From Thermodesulfobacteriota bacterium (GTDB lineage Bacteria > Desulfobacterota > Thermodesulfobacteria > Thermodesulfobacteriales > Thermodesulfobacteriaceae), in the NCBI GenBank assembly GCA_013153525.1, contig JAADEG010000002.1, forward strand, positions 1-64,000: a stretch of DNA of 64,000 bases, given 5' to 3'. Of the stretch, positions 10,224 to 18,253 are shown in pieces. The notes below the pieces were generated by a model. The model was given only the letters and a program-made list of their open reading frames with translations. It made no database searches and was not told the origin of the DNA. The position numbers and the translations under genes are program-made. Position 1 is the first letter of the stretch, and each line of letters opens with the position of its first letter.

Positions 10224-10577
10224 TTAATCCCAAGTTAATCCACCTTCACTCCATGCATATATGTACGCTACCAACAACAACACCGTAAAAATAAATATCT
10301 CTATAAATCCAAACCACTTAAGATGCTCAAATATTATCGCCCAAGGATAAAGGAAAATTACCTCTACATCAAATACTAAGAAAATTAACGCTATAATGTA
10401 AAACCTAATTCTAAACGGAATTCTCGCATCACCAGTAGGATCAACTCCACATTCGTAAGGAATGTACTTTTTTACATCTGGTCTTTTTATTGCAAGAATT
10501 TGGTTAGCTATAATAAGCACCACTCCTAAAACGAGCAACAATAACGAAAATAAAAGCAGTGCTCCATATCCACTCAT
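10224..10577 (-). CDS. nuoA: NADH-quinone oxidoreductase subunit A
   Basis: 117 aa; YECGVDPTGDARIPFRIRFYIIALIFLVFDVEVIFLYPWA motif. Confidence 0.97.
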   Translation of the reverse strand: MSGYGALLLFSLLLLVLGVVLIIANQILAIKRPDVKKYIPYECGVDPTGDARIPFRIRFYIIALIFLVFDVEVIFLYPWAIIFEHLKWFGFIEIFIFTVLLLVAYIYAWSEGGLTWD

Positions 10578-11089
10578 TGCTTACTTGCCTCCTCTTTTGC
10601 CTGCTGTTGCTGTGGCTGAGGCTTTGCCTGGGCTTGAGCTTTTGCCTGAGCCTGGGGCTTTGCCTTTGGTTTCGGCTTTGCCTTTGGCTCAGTCTTTATG
10701 AGCTGTAAAGCCTTGTTTGGACAAGCACTCACACAATAAGGTTGCTCCCCTTTCTTAACTCTATCTATACAAAGATCGCACTTGGTAATTGCACCTGTAA
10801 ATGGATTATACCTCGGCACTCCAAACGGACAAGCCTCAGCACAGTTCAAACACCCTACACATCTCTCTAAGTAAAACTTTACTACCCCCTCCACCTTTTC
10901 AAATGCCCCAACAGGACACGCGTTCATACACGCAGGCTTAACGCATTGAACACACACAAAATAATAAAACTTACCGTTTAACTCAAATATAGCGTTGTTT
11001 GACATCCCTTTGTGTGCCTGCCTACACGCCTCCACACACTTCTGACACCCATCACACTTGTCAGGATTGTGCTTTAATTTATACCCCAT
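10574..11089 (-). CDS. 4Fe-4S polyferredoxin (HycB/CooF/DmsB-like fold), first gene of the nuo operon
   Basis: Four cysteine motif groups (CDGCQKCVEAC, CVQCVKPACMNACP, CVGCLNCAEACP, CDLCIDRVKKGEQPYCVSACP); 4-bp overlap with nuoA; C-terminal K/P/A/Q-rich tail. Confidence 0.85.
   Translation of the reverse strand: MGYKLKHNPDKCDGCQKCVEACRQAHKGMSNNAIFELNGKFYYFVCVQCVKPACMNACPVGAFEKVEGVVKFYLERCVGCLNCAEACPFGVPRYNPFTGAITKCDLCIDRVKKGEQPYCVSACPNKALQLIKTEPKAKPKPKAKPQAQAKAQAQAKPQPQQQQAKEEASKQ
10577..10692 (-). repeat. Low-complexity coding repeat (KPKAKPKPKAKPQAQAKAQAQAKPQPQQQQA tail)
   Basis: Imperfect tandem GCCTTTGGC/GCTTTTGCC-like units in + strand; directly visible in DNA and protein. Confidence 0.8.
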
Positions 11090-11280
11090 TTATCCCCTTT
11101 GCCTCCCTATAACTTTCTAATTTCCAAACTGTTATATTATAAATTGCAAAATAAAAGAATACTTTGTTACTTATTTCACAAAAAGTTAACGAAATCTCAA
11201 TCCCTCCTATCTCTTACTTTTACCCTTTTTTCCATTATATATTTCAAAAAAATAAGTAAATGTATTGTTAAAAGTTTCAC

Positions 11281-11940
11281 TCATAAAGAATACACCTTTA
11301 TGTCTTCTTCCTCACTATTTTGTACTAAATAACACTGCCTTAAATAGCTTAAAAATAAAATTGCAAGAAAATAATACACAATGTCAAAAACTCTCTCCTT
11401 ACAAAAACATCCAACTTCTTTTAGAAAACTTCTAAACTTTATTTCTTTTCTAACTTCAAGCTCTTTTTTTACCCTCTCCATGTAGTCTTCTATAGAATTA
11501 CAAGAAATAACTTCCACAACCTCCTGCTTTTTTGCCTCTCTTTCTAATACTTCTAACATTACTTTTACGAGAAATTCTATCCCTACTTCGTCTAATTCCT
11601 CTTTAAACTCTACATAAACACTCGGTAAAAATCTTTTTTCAAAAAGTCGGTTGTCTAAGGGAATTAACTTATAATAAGAGTATCCTATGGTTCTTTCTTC
11701 TGCAAAGTCTTTCTCATTTGGTTCTTCCACAAAAACATCTTCTTTTAAAAGTCTGCAGCTCCTCCAATAAAGGATTTGGGAAATCCGTATCACTACTTCC
11801 AGTACGAAGTCTTTTAAAAATGTATCTAAGGATAGCGAGGAAAGTTTTTTGATAACTTCTACGAGATTACACTTCTCCCAGTTATTTCTTGAAATCAAAA
11901 GGTCGTTGTAATTAACGATCTCTTTTTCTGCAATTTCCAT
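11281..11940 (-). CDS. Divergent ScpA-like (kleisin) protein
   Basis: 219 aa; C-terminal FLAILFLSYLRQCYLVQNSEEEDIKVYSL resembles the ScpA C-terminal FLAxLELxxxxxVxxxQxxxFxDI winged helix; mid-region LEVVIRISQILYWRSCRLLKED resembles the ScpA LxxAAxLxxIKSRxLLP segment. Confidence 0.5.
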   Translation of the reverse strand: MEIAEKEIVNYNDLLISRNNWEKCNLVEVIKKLSSLSLDTFLKDFVLEVVIRISQILYWRSCRLLKEDVFVEEPNEKDFAEERTIGYSYYKLIPLDNRLFEKRFLPSVYVEFKEELDEVGIEFLVKVMLEVLEREAKKQEVVEVISCNSIEDYMERVKKELEVRKEIKFRSFLKEVGCFCKERVFDIVYYFLAILFLSYLRQCYLVQNSEEEDIKVYSL

Positions 11941-12696
11941 TTATGTGCCTGCTGTGTATATGTCGTAAAACTTTTCTGGATCTAAAGAGGCACCTCCTAC
12001 CAAAACCCCGTCTATGTCTGGTTGTTCAAGTATTGAACCTGCGTTTTCAGGTTTTACGCTTCCACCGTATAAAATTCTTATAGAATCAGCTACTTCACCA
12101 AATAATTCTTTAAGCTTTTCTCTTATAAATTGATGAACCTCTTGTGCCTGTAGAGGTGTTGCAGTTTTACCTGTACCAATTGCCCAAACAGGTTCGTAAG
12201 CAATTACCAAGGTCTCTCCACTTACTCCTGAAATTCCTCTTAACCCCTCCTCAAGTTGTGTTTTAACTACATCAAAAGTCTTTCCTGCTTCTCTTTCCTC
12301 AAGAGTTTCTCCTACACAAAGCACAGGAACAAGACCTGCTGAAAAAACACCCTTTACTCTTTTATTTATGATTTCGTCTGTTTCTCCAAATATGTGTCTT
12401 CTTTCTGAATGTCCGATTATTACATACTTTACTTCAAACTCTTTTAACATTTCAGGAGAAATTTCTCCAGTAAAAGCACCTTTTGGTTCCCAACAAGCGT
12501 TTTGTGCTCCAAGACTGACAGGAGTACCCTTTACTGCTTCTGCACATGCAAACAGGCATGTAAACGGTGGAGCTATCATTATCTCTCTGTCAACTGTTTT
12601 TTCTTTAAGCTTTCTTAAAAAATTTTCAAAAAATTCTTTTGCCTCTTTTACAGTTTTGTGCATCTTCCAATTACCTGCTATCAAGTACTTGCGCAT
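11941..12696 (-). CDS. tpiA: Triosephosphate isomerase
   Basis: 251 aa; AGNWKMHKT, IIGHSERR, AYEPVWAIGTG, YGGSVKPENA motifs. Confidence 0.98.
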   Translation of the reverse strand: MRKYLIAGNWKMHKTVKEAKEFFENFLRKLKEKTVDREIMIAPPFTCLFACAEAVKGTPVSLGAQNACWEPKGAFTGEISPEMLKEFEVKYVIIGHSERRHIFGETDEIINKRVKGVFSAGLVPVLCVGETLEEREAGKTFDVVKTQLEEGLRGISGVSGETLVIAYEPVWAIGTGKTATPLQAQEVHQFIREKLKELFGEVADSIRILYGGSVKPENAGSILEQPDIDGVLVGGASLDPEKFYDIYTAGT

Positions 12697-12712
12697 AACT
12701 TTGTCACCTCCT

Positions 12713-13876
12713 TTACCCTTTTAAAACTGCAAGCCCTGGAAGTTCTTTACCTTCCAAATATTCCAAAAAGGCTCCACCTGCTGTAGAAATGTAAGAAAAC
12801 GCAGTCTCTACTCCTGCAAGTTTTATCGCTGAAATAGTATCTCCTCCACCTGCAATGGTCGTACATCCAAGACTTGCAATTTTTCTTGCTAAGATAGAAG
12901 TACCTTTGTGAAAGGGCTTTTTCTCAAAAAGACCAAGAGGTCCGTTCCACACTACTGTAGAAGCTCCCTCAAGAGCTTCACAAAACAGTCTTATCGTATT
13001 GCTACCTATGTCAAAAATCTTATCCTCTTCTTCAACCTCCCAAAGTTCGCATTCTCTTATCCCATGAATCCCTTCTACTACTACATCAACAGGAAGGTAT
13101 ATCTTTACCTCTTTTTCTTTAGCCTCTTTTAAGATTTGACGAGCAGTTTCAAGGTATTCCTCTTCAATAAAAGATGCTCCTACTTTGTAACCCTTTGCTG
13201 CAAGAAAAGTATTTGCCATTGCTCCACCTATAATAAGCTTGTCTATTTTGTTAAGTAAGCTTTTTAAAACTCCTATCTTCGTTGAAACCTTACTACCACC
13301 TATAAGTGCGTAAAAAGGTCTTTCTGGTTTTCCAACGATTCTCGTCAAGTACTTGAGTTCCTTTTCCATCTGAAAGCCTATGCCTTTGTCTTTAACGAAT
13401 CTCGCTATGCCAACTACTGAAGCGTGAGCTCTATGAGAAACAGAAAAGGCATCGTTTATAAATACATCTGCAAACTTTGCAAGAGTTTTAGCAAATTCCT
13501 CGTCGTTTTTAGTTTCTCCAGGATAAAACCTAACATTTTCAAGCAACAAAACCTCTCCTTCTTTTAACTCCTCCAAAACTTTATCTACTTCTGGAGAAGT
13601 AATGTCTTCAAGAAACTTTACCTCAGTGTTTAAAACCTTTTTCAAATACTCATAAACTGGTCTTAAAGATAGTTCTGGAACCCTCTTACCTTTTGGTCTT
13701 CCAAGATGAGAGCACAGTATCACCTTTCCAGAAGACTTAATTGCGTAATTTACAGTAGGCAGACTTTCAACTATTCTCGTATCGTCTGAAATTTTGCCCT
13801 TTTCAAGTGGGACATTGTAATCAACTCTTATAAATACTTTCTTTCCCTTTAATTCAAGCTCCCTTATAGTTTTCAT
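12713..13876 (-). CDS. pgk: Phosphoglycerate kinase
   Basis: 387 aa; RVDYNVPLEKGKISDDTRI, LCSHLGRPKG, GGAMANTFLAAKG motifs. Confidence 0.98.
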   Translation of the reverse strand: MKTIRELELKGKKVFIRVDYNVPLEKGKISDDTRIVESLPTVNYAIKSSGKVILCSHLGRPKGKRVPELSLRPVYEYLKKVLNTEVKFLEDITSPEVDKVLEELKEGEVLLLENVRFYPGETKNDEEFAKTLAKFADVFINDAFSVSHRAHASVVGIARFVKDKGIGFQMEKELKYLTRIVGKPERPFYALIGGSKVSTKIGVLKSLLNKIDKLIIGGAMANTFLAAKGYKVGASFIEEEYLETARQILKEAKEKEVKIYLPVDVVVEGIHGIRECELWEVEEEDKIFDIGSNTIRLFCEALEGASTVVWNGPLGLFEKKPFHKGTSILARKIASLGCTTIAGGGDTISAIKLAGVETAFSYISTAGGAFLEYLEGKELPGLAVLKG

Positions 13877-13901
13877 AAGCCCTCCCCCAAAAGGTTGTCC
13901 T

Positions 13902-14384
13902 TTAAATAGATGCTATCTTCCTGAGTAAACTTACCATTTCAAGAGCACTTAAAGCTGCTTCTGCACCCTTGTTTCCTGCTTTAGTCCCTGCTCTTTCTAT
14001 TGCCTGCTCTATTGTATCAGTAGTGAGTATTCCAAATATAACAGGGATACCCGTTTCAAGCATTACATGAGCTACTCCTTTTGAAGCCTCTGCTGCTACA
14101 TATTCAAAGTGAGGAGTTGCCCCTCTTATAATTGCTCCCAAACAAATCACAGCGTCAAACTTCTTGGTCTCTGCAAGTTTTTTCGCAACGAGAGGAATCT
14201 CAAAAGCCCCAGGAACCCAAGTAACATAAATGTCTTCTTCTACTACCTGATGTCTTTTTAAAACATCAAGAGCTCCTTCAAGAAGTTTTTGAGTTATAAA
14301 TACATTAAACCTACTTACTACTATAGCTATTTTGGCTCCTGCTCCCTCAAAAAATCCTTCAAGTACGATATATCCCTTGCTCAT
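13902..14384 (-). CDS. ribH: 6,7-dimethyl-8-ribityllumazine synthase
   Basis: 160 aa; [64 protein letters not shown]. Confidence 0.97.
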   Translation of the reverse strand: MSKGYIVLEGFFEGAGAKIAIVVSRFNVFITQKLLEGALDVLKRHQVVEEDIYVTWVPGAFEIPLVAKKLAETKKFDAVICLGAIIRGATPHFEYVAAEASKGVAHVMLETGIPVIFGILTTDTIEQAIERAGTKAGNKGAEAALSALEMVSLLRKIASI

Positions 14385-14716
14385 CTGGCTACCTCCTTGT
14401 ACTTTCGCAAACTTCTTTCAGAGTAAATTACTATTTTTTCACCCTCTTTTATGTACCCTAACCTCCTTCGTACTTCTTTTTCGTATTCCTTAGGATTGTT
14501 TCTCAAAGTCGCTATTTTTTTTCTTAAATACTGATTACCGTACTTAAGTTCTTTTATTTCTTTAATCTCATGTTCCACCAGTAAACTCATCGCAAAGTAT
14601 CCAGAAATACACACAAAAAAGAGTAAAAACAACACCCTAAGAATTATTAACTTTATGTTACGCCTCTTTCTTCTATACCCTGCTTTTAAAATAATCTTAG
14701 GTCTATACACAGCCAT
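14381..14716 (-). CDS. Septum formation initiator (FtsB/DivIC-like) protein
   Basis: 111 aa; single TM followed by short coiled coil and [14 protein letters not shown] motif. Confidence 0.7.
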   Translation of the reverse strand: MAVYRPKIILKAGYRRKRRNIKLIILRVLFLLFFVCISGYFAMSLLVEHEIKEIKELKYGNQYLRKKIATLRNNPKEYEKEVRRRLGYIKEGEKIVIYSERSLRKYKEVAR

Positions 14717-14718
14717 TT

Positions 14719-15258
14719 TTACTTTAAAAATCCTTGAGGTGGTGGTGGCAAAGGTACTGGTATGTTTAATTCAAAACCTCTCTTTAAAAATACTAAACTT
14801 TCTAATGCAGACTTTATCTTTTTAAAAATACTTCCCTTAGGTTTAGGAGGTATTACTAAAAAACTCTTTAAAACGCACAACAACTGTTTTTTTACTTCTA
14901 TGAACAATTCGTCTCCTTTTACTTTAAAGCTTACTTTTTTTAACTCCTTTCCTTTTTTGATTAACTCAAAACTCAAGTTAAACTCACTGTTTTTATCGTT
15001 AAATCCAACTTTACAATAAAGTTCGTACGAAAAATTACTTTTACTTACTTTTATTCCTGAAATATCGTTGAGCTCTTCTATAACTTCTTGAGTAATTACC
15101 TGAGTCAAATACGGATAAGGCACCCCTGTCTGTTTACAGGGGTGCACATTTATAACAATTGTACAACTTCCACTTTTTACTAAGAAAAAAATTCCAATTA
15201 AGGTTAAAAGTAAAACAATTACTTTACTTTTTAAGTGCTTTTTCTTTTTCTGCAACAA
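14719..15258 (-). CDS. Hypothetical exported/lipoprotein
   Basis: 179 aa; basic N-terminus, hydrophobic core and VKSGSC; overlaps ppsA 3' end by 35 bp. Confidence 0.5.
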   Translation of the reverse strand: MLQKKKKHLKSKVIVLLLTLIGIFFLVKSGSCTIVINVHPCKQTGVPYPYLTQVITQEVIEELNDISGIKVSKSNFSYELYCKVGFNDKNSEFNLSFELIKKGKELKKVSFKVKGDELFIEVKKQLLCVLKSFLVIPPKPKGSIFKKIKSALESLVFLKRGFELNIPVPLPPPPQGFLK

Positions 15259-17653
15259 GCAGCCTCGTCTTTACAATAGTATCTGGGGTTAAGCTCATTG
15301 AGTCAATGCCACACTCAACCAAAAATTCTGCAAAGTCCGGAAAGTCACTTGGAGCCTGTCCACAGATTCCAACCTTTCTTCCTGCTTTCTTAGCAGTTTC
15401 TATAACCTGTTTAACGAGTCTTTTAACCGCTGGATTTCTTTCGTCGTAAAGGTGAGACACGAGCTCTGAGTCTCTATCAAGTCCAAGAGTAAGTTGCGTA
15501 AGGTCGTTAGATCCTATTGAAAAGCCGTCAAACACCTTTGCAAATTCCTCAGCAAGAATTACATTACTTGGAATTTCACACATTACATAAACTTCAAGTC
15601 CGTTTTCGCCTTGTTTTAGTCCATGCCTTGCCATAACTTCTATAACCTTCTTACCCTCCTCCACGGTTCTGCAGAAGGGTATCATTACTTTTACATTGGT
15701 AAGCCCCATTTCGTCTCTTACTTTCTTAATTGCCTTACACTCAAGTGCAAAGGCTGGTTCAAACTTAGGATCGTAGTATCTTGAAGCCCCTCTCCACCCA
15801 AGCATTGGATTGTGTTCAACTGGCTCGTACAAAAATCCTCCTACCAGATTTGCATATTCGTTACTCTTGAAGTCTGAAAACCTAACTATAACATCGTTTG
15901 GATAAAAAGCAGCAGCAATCATTGCAACGCCTTGAGCAAGTTTGTCAACATAAAAGTCTGCTTTGTTTTCGTAGTTATAAGCCTTTTCTTCTATAATGTG
16001 TACTACTTTTTCTATGTTTTTGTCCTTTTTCGCCTTTTCTTTTAGTTTTTCGTATTCAAGGAGTGCAAGAGGGTGTATCCCTATGTGAGATCCAATTATA
16101 AACTCTATTCTTGCAAGACCAACTCCGTCGTTTGGAAGCTGAGCCTGTGAAAAAGCTTGTTCTGGAATCCCTACATTCATCATCACCTTGGTTTTGGTTT
16201 TAGGAATAGAAGCAAGGTCTATTCTTTCCACTTCGTAAGGAACCAATCCTTCAAGAACTCTTCCTTCTTCACCTTGAGAACAGTCAACTGTTATTTCTTC
16301 TCCAGTTTTTATAAGCTGGGTTGCCTTTTCCGTTCCTACTATACAAGGAATTCCAAGCTCTCTTGAAACTATTGCAGCGTGGCAGGTTCTTCCTCCTCTG
16401 TCAGTTACGATTGCAGATGCCTTTTTCATAATAGGTTCCCAATCAGGATCCGTCATGTCAGTAACAAGTACTTCTCCTTCTTTAAAGTTACTAATCTCGC
16501 TCACATCTAAAATAACCCTTGCTTTACCCTGACCAATTTTGCTTCCAACAGCCTTTCCAGTACAAATAACCTTACCTTCTCCTTTAAGTTTGTATATTTC
16601 ATAGTACTTTTGAGCCTTGGTTGCGTGAACAGTCTCAGGACGAGCCTGAACTATGTAAAGCTCTCCTGTACCTACATGAACTCCGTCTCCATCTTTTGCC
16701 CACTCAATATCCATTGGTCTTCCGTAGTGTTCTTCTATTGCAATTGCCCACTTTGCAAGAGTAAGGATCTCGTCGTCAGAAATAACGAAACTCAACCTCT
16801 CGTTTTTGGTAGTTCTAACGGTTTTAATAGGACACCTTGCACTTTTACCGTATATCATTTTTATTTGTTTAGATCCGAGTTTCTTTGAAAGAATGGGTCT
16901 GTATCCCTGTTTTAAAGTAGGTTTAAACACATAGAATTCGTCTGGATTAACCTTACCCTGAACGAGTGCCTCTCCAAGCCCCCATGTTCCAGTAATATAT
17001 ACAACATCCTTAAAACCGCTTTCCGTATCCAGAGTGAACATAACTCCAGAACACGCAGCGTCACTTCTGACCATCTTCTGCACTGCAACAGAAAGATAAA
17101 CAGAAAAGTGATCAAAACCTTTGTCTTCTCTATAAGAAATAGCTCTATCAGTAAATAGTGAAGCAAAGCACTTTTGAACATACTTTACTACATTCTCAAC
17201 ACCTCTAACATTGAGATAAGTCTCTTGCTGTCCTGCAAAAGATGCATCAGGCAAGTCCTCAGCTGTTGCAGAGGACCTAACTGCTACATCCACATTTTTT
17301 TCATACTTTTCTTCAAGCTTGTGATAAGCAGATTCTATTTCTTTTTTAAGATCTTCTGGCATTTTTGCTCTTAAAATGAGGTTTCTAATCTTCTTTCCTC
17401 TTTTTTGAAGATCTTCCACATCGTGGGTGTCAAGTCCCTGAAGTATATCTTTTATTTTACTTTCAAGTTTGTTTTCCCGGATAAAGTGTTTATACGCCTC
17501 TGCAGTGACTGCAAATCCGTAGGGAACTTTTATTCCTTTTGGACTAAGTTTTGAATACATTTCACCAAGGGAGGCATTTTTTCCTCCCACTAAAGGTACA
17601 TCGTCTTTAGTTATCTCGTCAAACCATAAAATAAAAGGCTTTGAACTGCTCAT
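15224..17653 (-). CDS. ppsA: Phosphoenolpyruvate synthase
   Basis: 809 aa; VGGKNASLGEMY, GGRTCHAAIVSRELGIPCIVGT (catalytic His), GFSIGSNDLTQLTLGLDRDS, VGICGQAPSD motifs. Confidence 0.96.
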   Translation of the reverse strand: MSSSKPFILWFDEITKDDVPLVGGKNASLGEMYSKLSPKGIKVPYGFAVTAEAYKHFIRENKLESKIKDILQGLDTHDVEDLQKRGKKIRNLILRAKMPEDLKKEIESAYHKLEEKYEKNVDVAVRSSATAEDLPDASFAGQQETYLNVRGVENVVKYVQKCFASLFTDRAISYREDKGFDHFSVYLSVAVQKMVRSDAACSGVMFTLDTESGFKDVVYITGTWGLGEALVQGKVNPDEFYVFKPTLKQGYRPILSKKLGSKQIKMIYGKSARCPIKTVRTTKNERLSFVISDDEILTLAKWAIAIEEHYGRPMDIEWAKDGDGVHVGTGELYIVQARPETVHATKAQKYYEIYKLKGEGKVICTGKAVGSKIGQGKARVILDVSEISNFKEGEVLVTDMTDPDWEPIMKKASAIVTDRGGRTCHAAIVSRELGIPCIVGTEKATQLIKTGEEITVDCSQGEEGRVLEGLVPYEVERIDLASIPKTKTKVMMNVGIPEQAFSQAQLPNDGVGLARIEFIIGSHIGIHPLALLEYEKLKEKAKKDKNIEKVVHIIEEKAYNYENKADFYVDKLAQGVAMIAAAFYPNDVIVRFSDFKSNEYANLVGGFLYEPVEHNPMLGWRGASRYYDPKFEPAFALECKAIKKVRDEMGLTNVKVMIPFCRTVEEGKKVIEVMARHGLKQGENGLEVYVMCEIPSNVILAEEFAKVFDGFSIGSNDLTQLTLGLDRDSELVSHLYDERNPAVKRLVKQVIETAKKAGRKVGICGQAPSDFPDFAEFLVECGIDSMSLTPDTIVKTRLLVAEKEKALKK

Positions 17654-17711
17654 GGTTTGCCCCCTTGTGAATTTTTTATTTAACCACTTTTTTACCTCTC
17701 TTTATTACAGG

Positions 17712-17739
17712 ATAATATCAAACTTATCTTTGTTGTCAA
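17712..17739 (-). promoter_or_regulatory. Putative sigma70 promoter for ppsA: TTGACA-N16-TATTAT
   Basis: Minus-strand boxes at 17739-17734 and 17717-17712; correct position upstream of ppsA. Confidence 0.55.
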
Positions 17740-17797
17740 GACAAAGCTACAAACTTGCAAAAATTGACTTTATCAATATTTATGGTAAGCTTGTGCT

Positions 17798-18253
17798 ATG
17801 CCAGAAAAGATTGTGTGTACTAACAAAAAGGCTTATCACCTTTATCACATAGAAGAAACTTACGAAGCTGGAATACAGCTTTTGGGATGTGAAGTAAAGT
17901 CTCTTAGAATGGGTAGAGCCAATCTTAAAGATAGCTTTGCAAGAATTGTTGACGGAGAAGTTTATTTATATAATTTTCACATAAGTCCATACCCTCACAG
18001 CAGAGAGGCTCAAAACATTGATCCCACGAGAACTCGCAAACTTCTTCTTAAAAAGTCTGAAATCAAAAGACTCGCTGGTAAAGTTCAACAAAAGGGTTAC
18101 ACCCTCATCCCTCTTAAAGTCTATTTTAACGACAGAGGCTGGGCTAAGGTTGAACTCGCTCTTGCAAAAGGTAAAAAAATTTACGACAGAAGGGAGGATA
18201 TCAAAAGAAGAGATATAGAAAGAGAAATGGGAAGAAAGTACAAAATTAAATGA
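17798..18253 (+). CDS. smpB: SsrA-binding protein
   Basis: 151 aa; [62 protein letters not shown]. Confidence 0.98.
   Translation: MPEKIVCTNKKAYHLYHIEETYEAGIQLLGCEVKSLRMGRANLKDSFARIVDGEVYLYNFHISPYPHSREAQNIDPTRTRKLLLKKSEIKRLAGKVQQKGYTLIPLKVYFNDRGWAKVELALAKGKKIYDRREDIKRRDIEREMGRKYKIK

Noticed and set aside
10577-10692. Tandem-looking DNA repeats considered as a CRISPR or VNTR array
   Set aside because: Units are imperfect, in frame, and explained by the low-complexity K/P/A/Q protein tail; no spacer/repeat periodicity.
12368-12724. + strand ORF of 118 aa across tpiA
   Set aside because: Antisense to well-conserved tpiA; composition typical of a shadow ORF.
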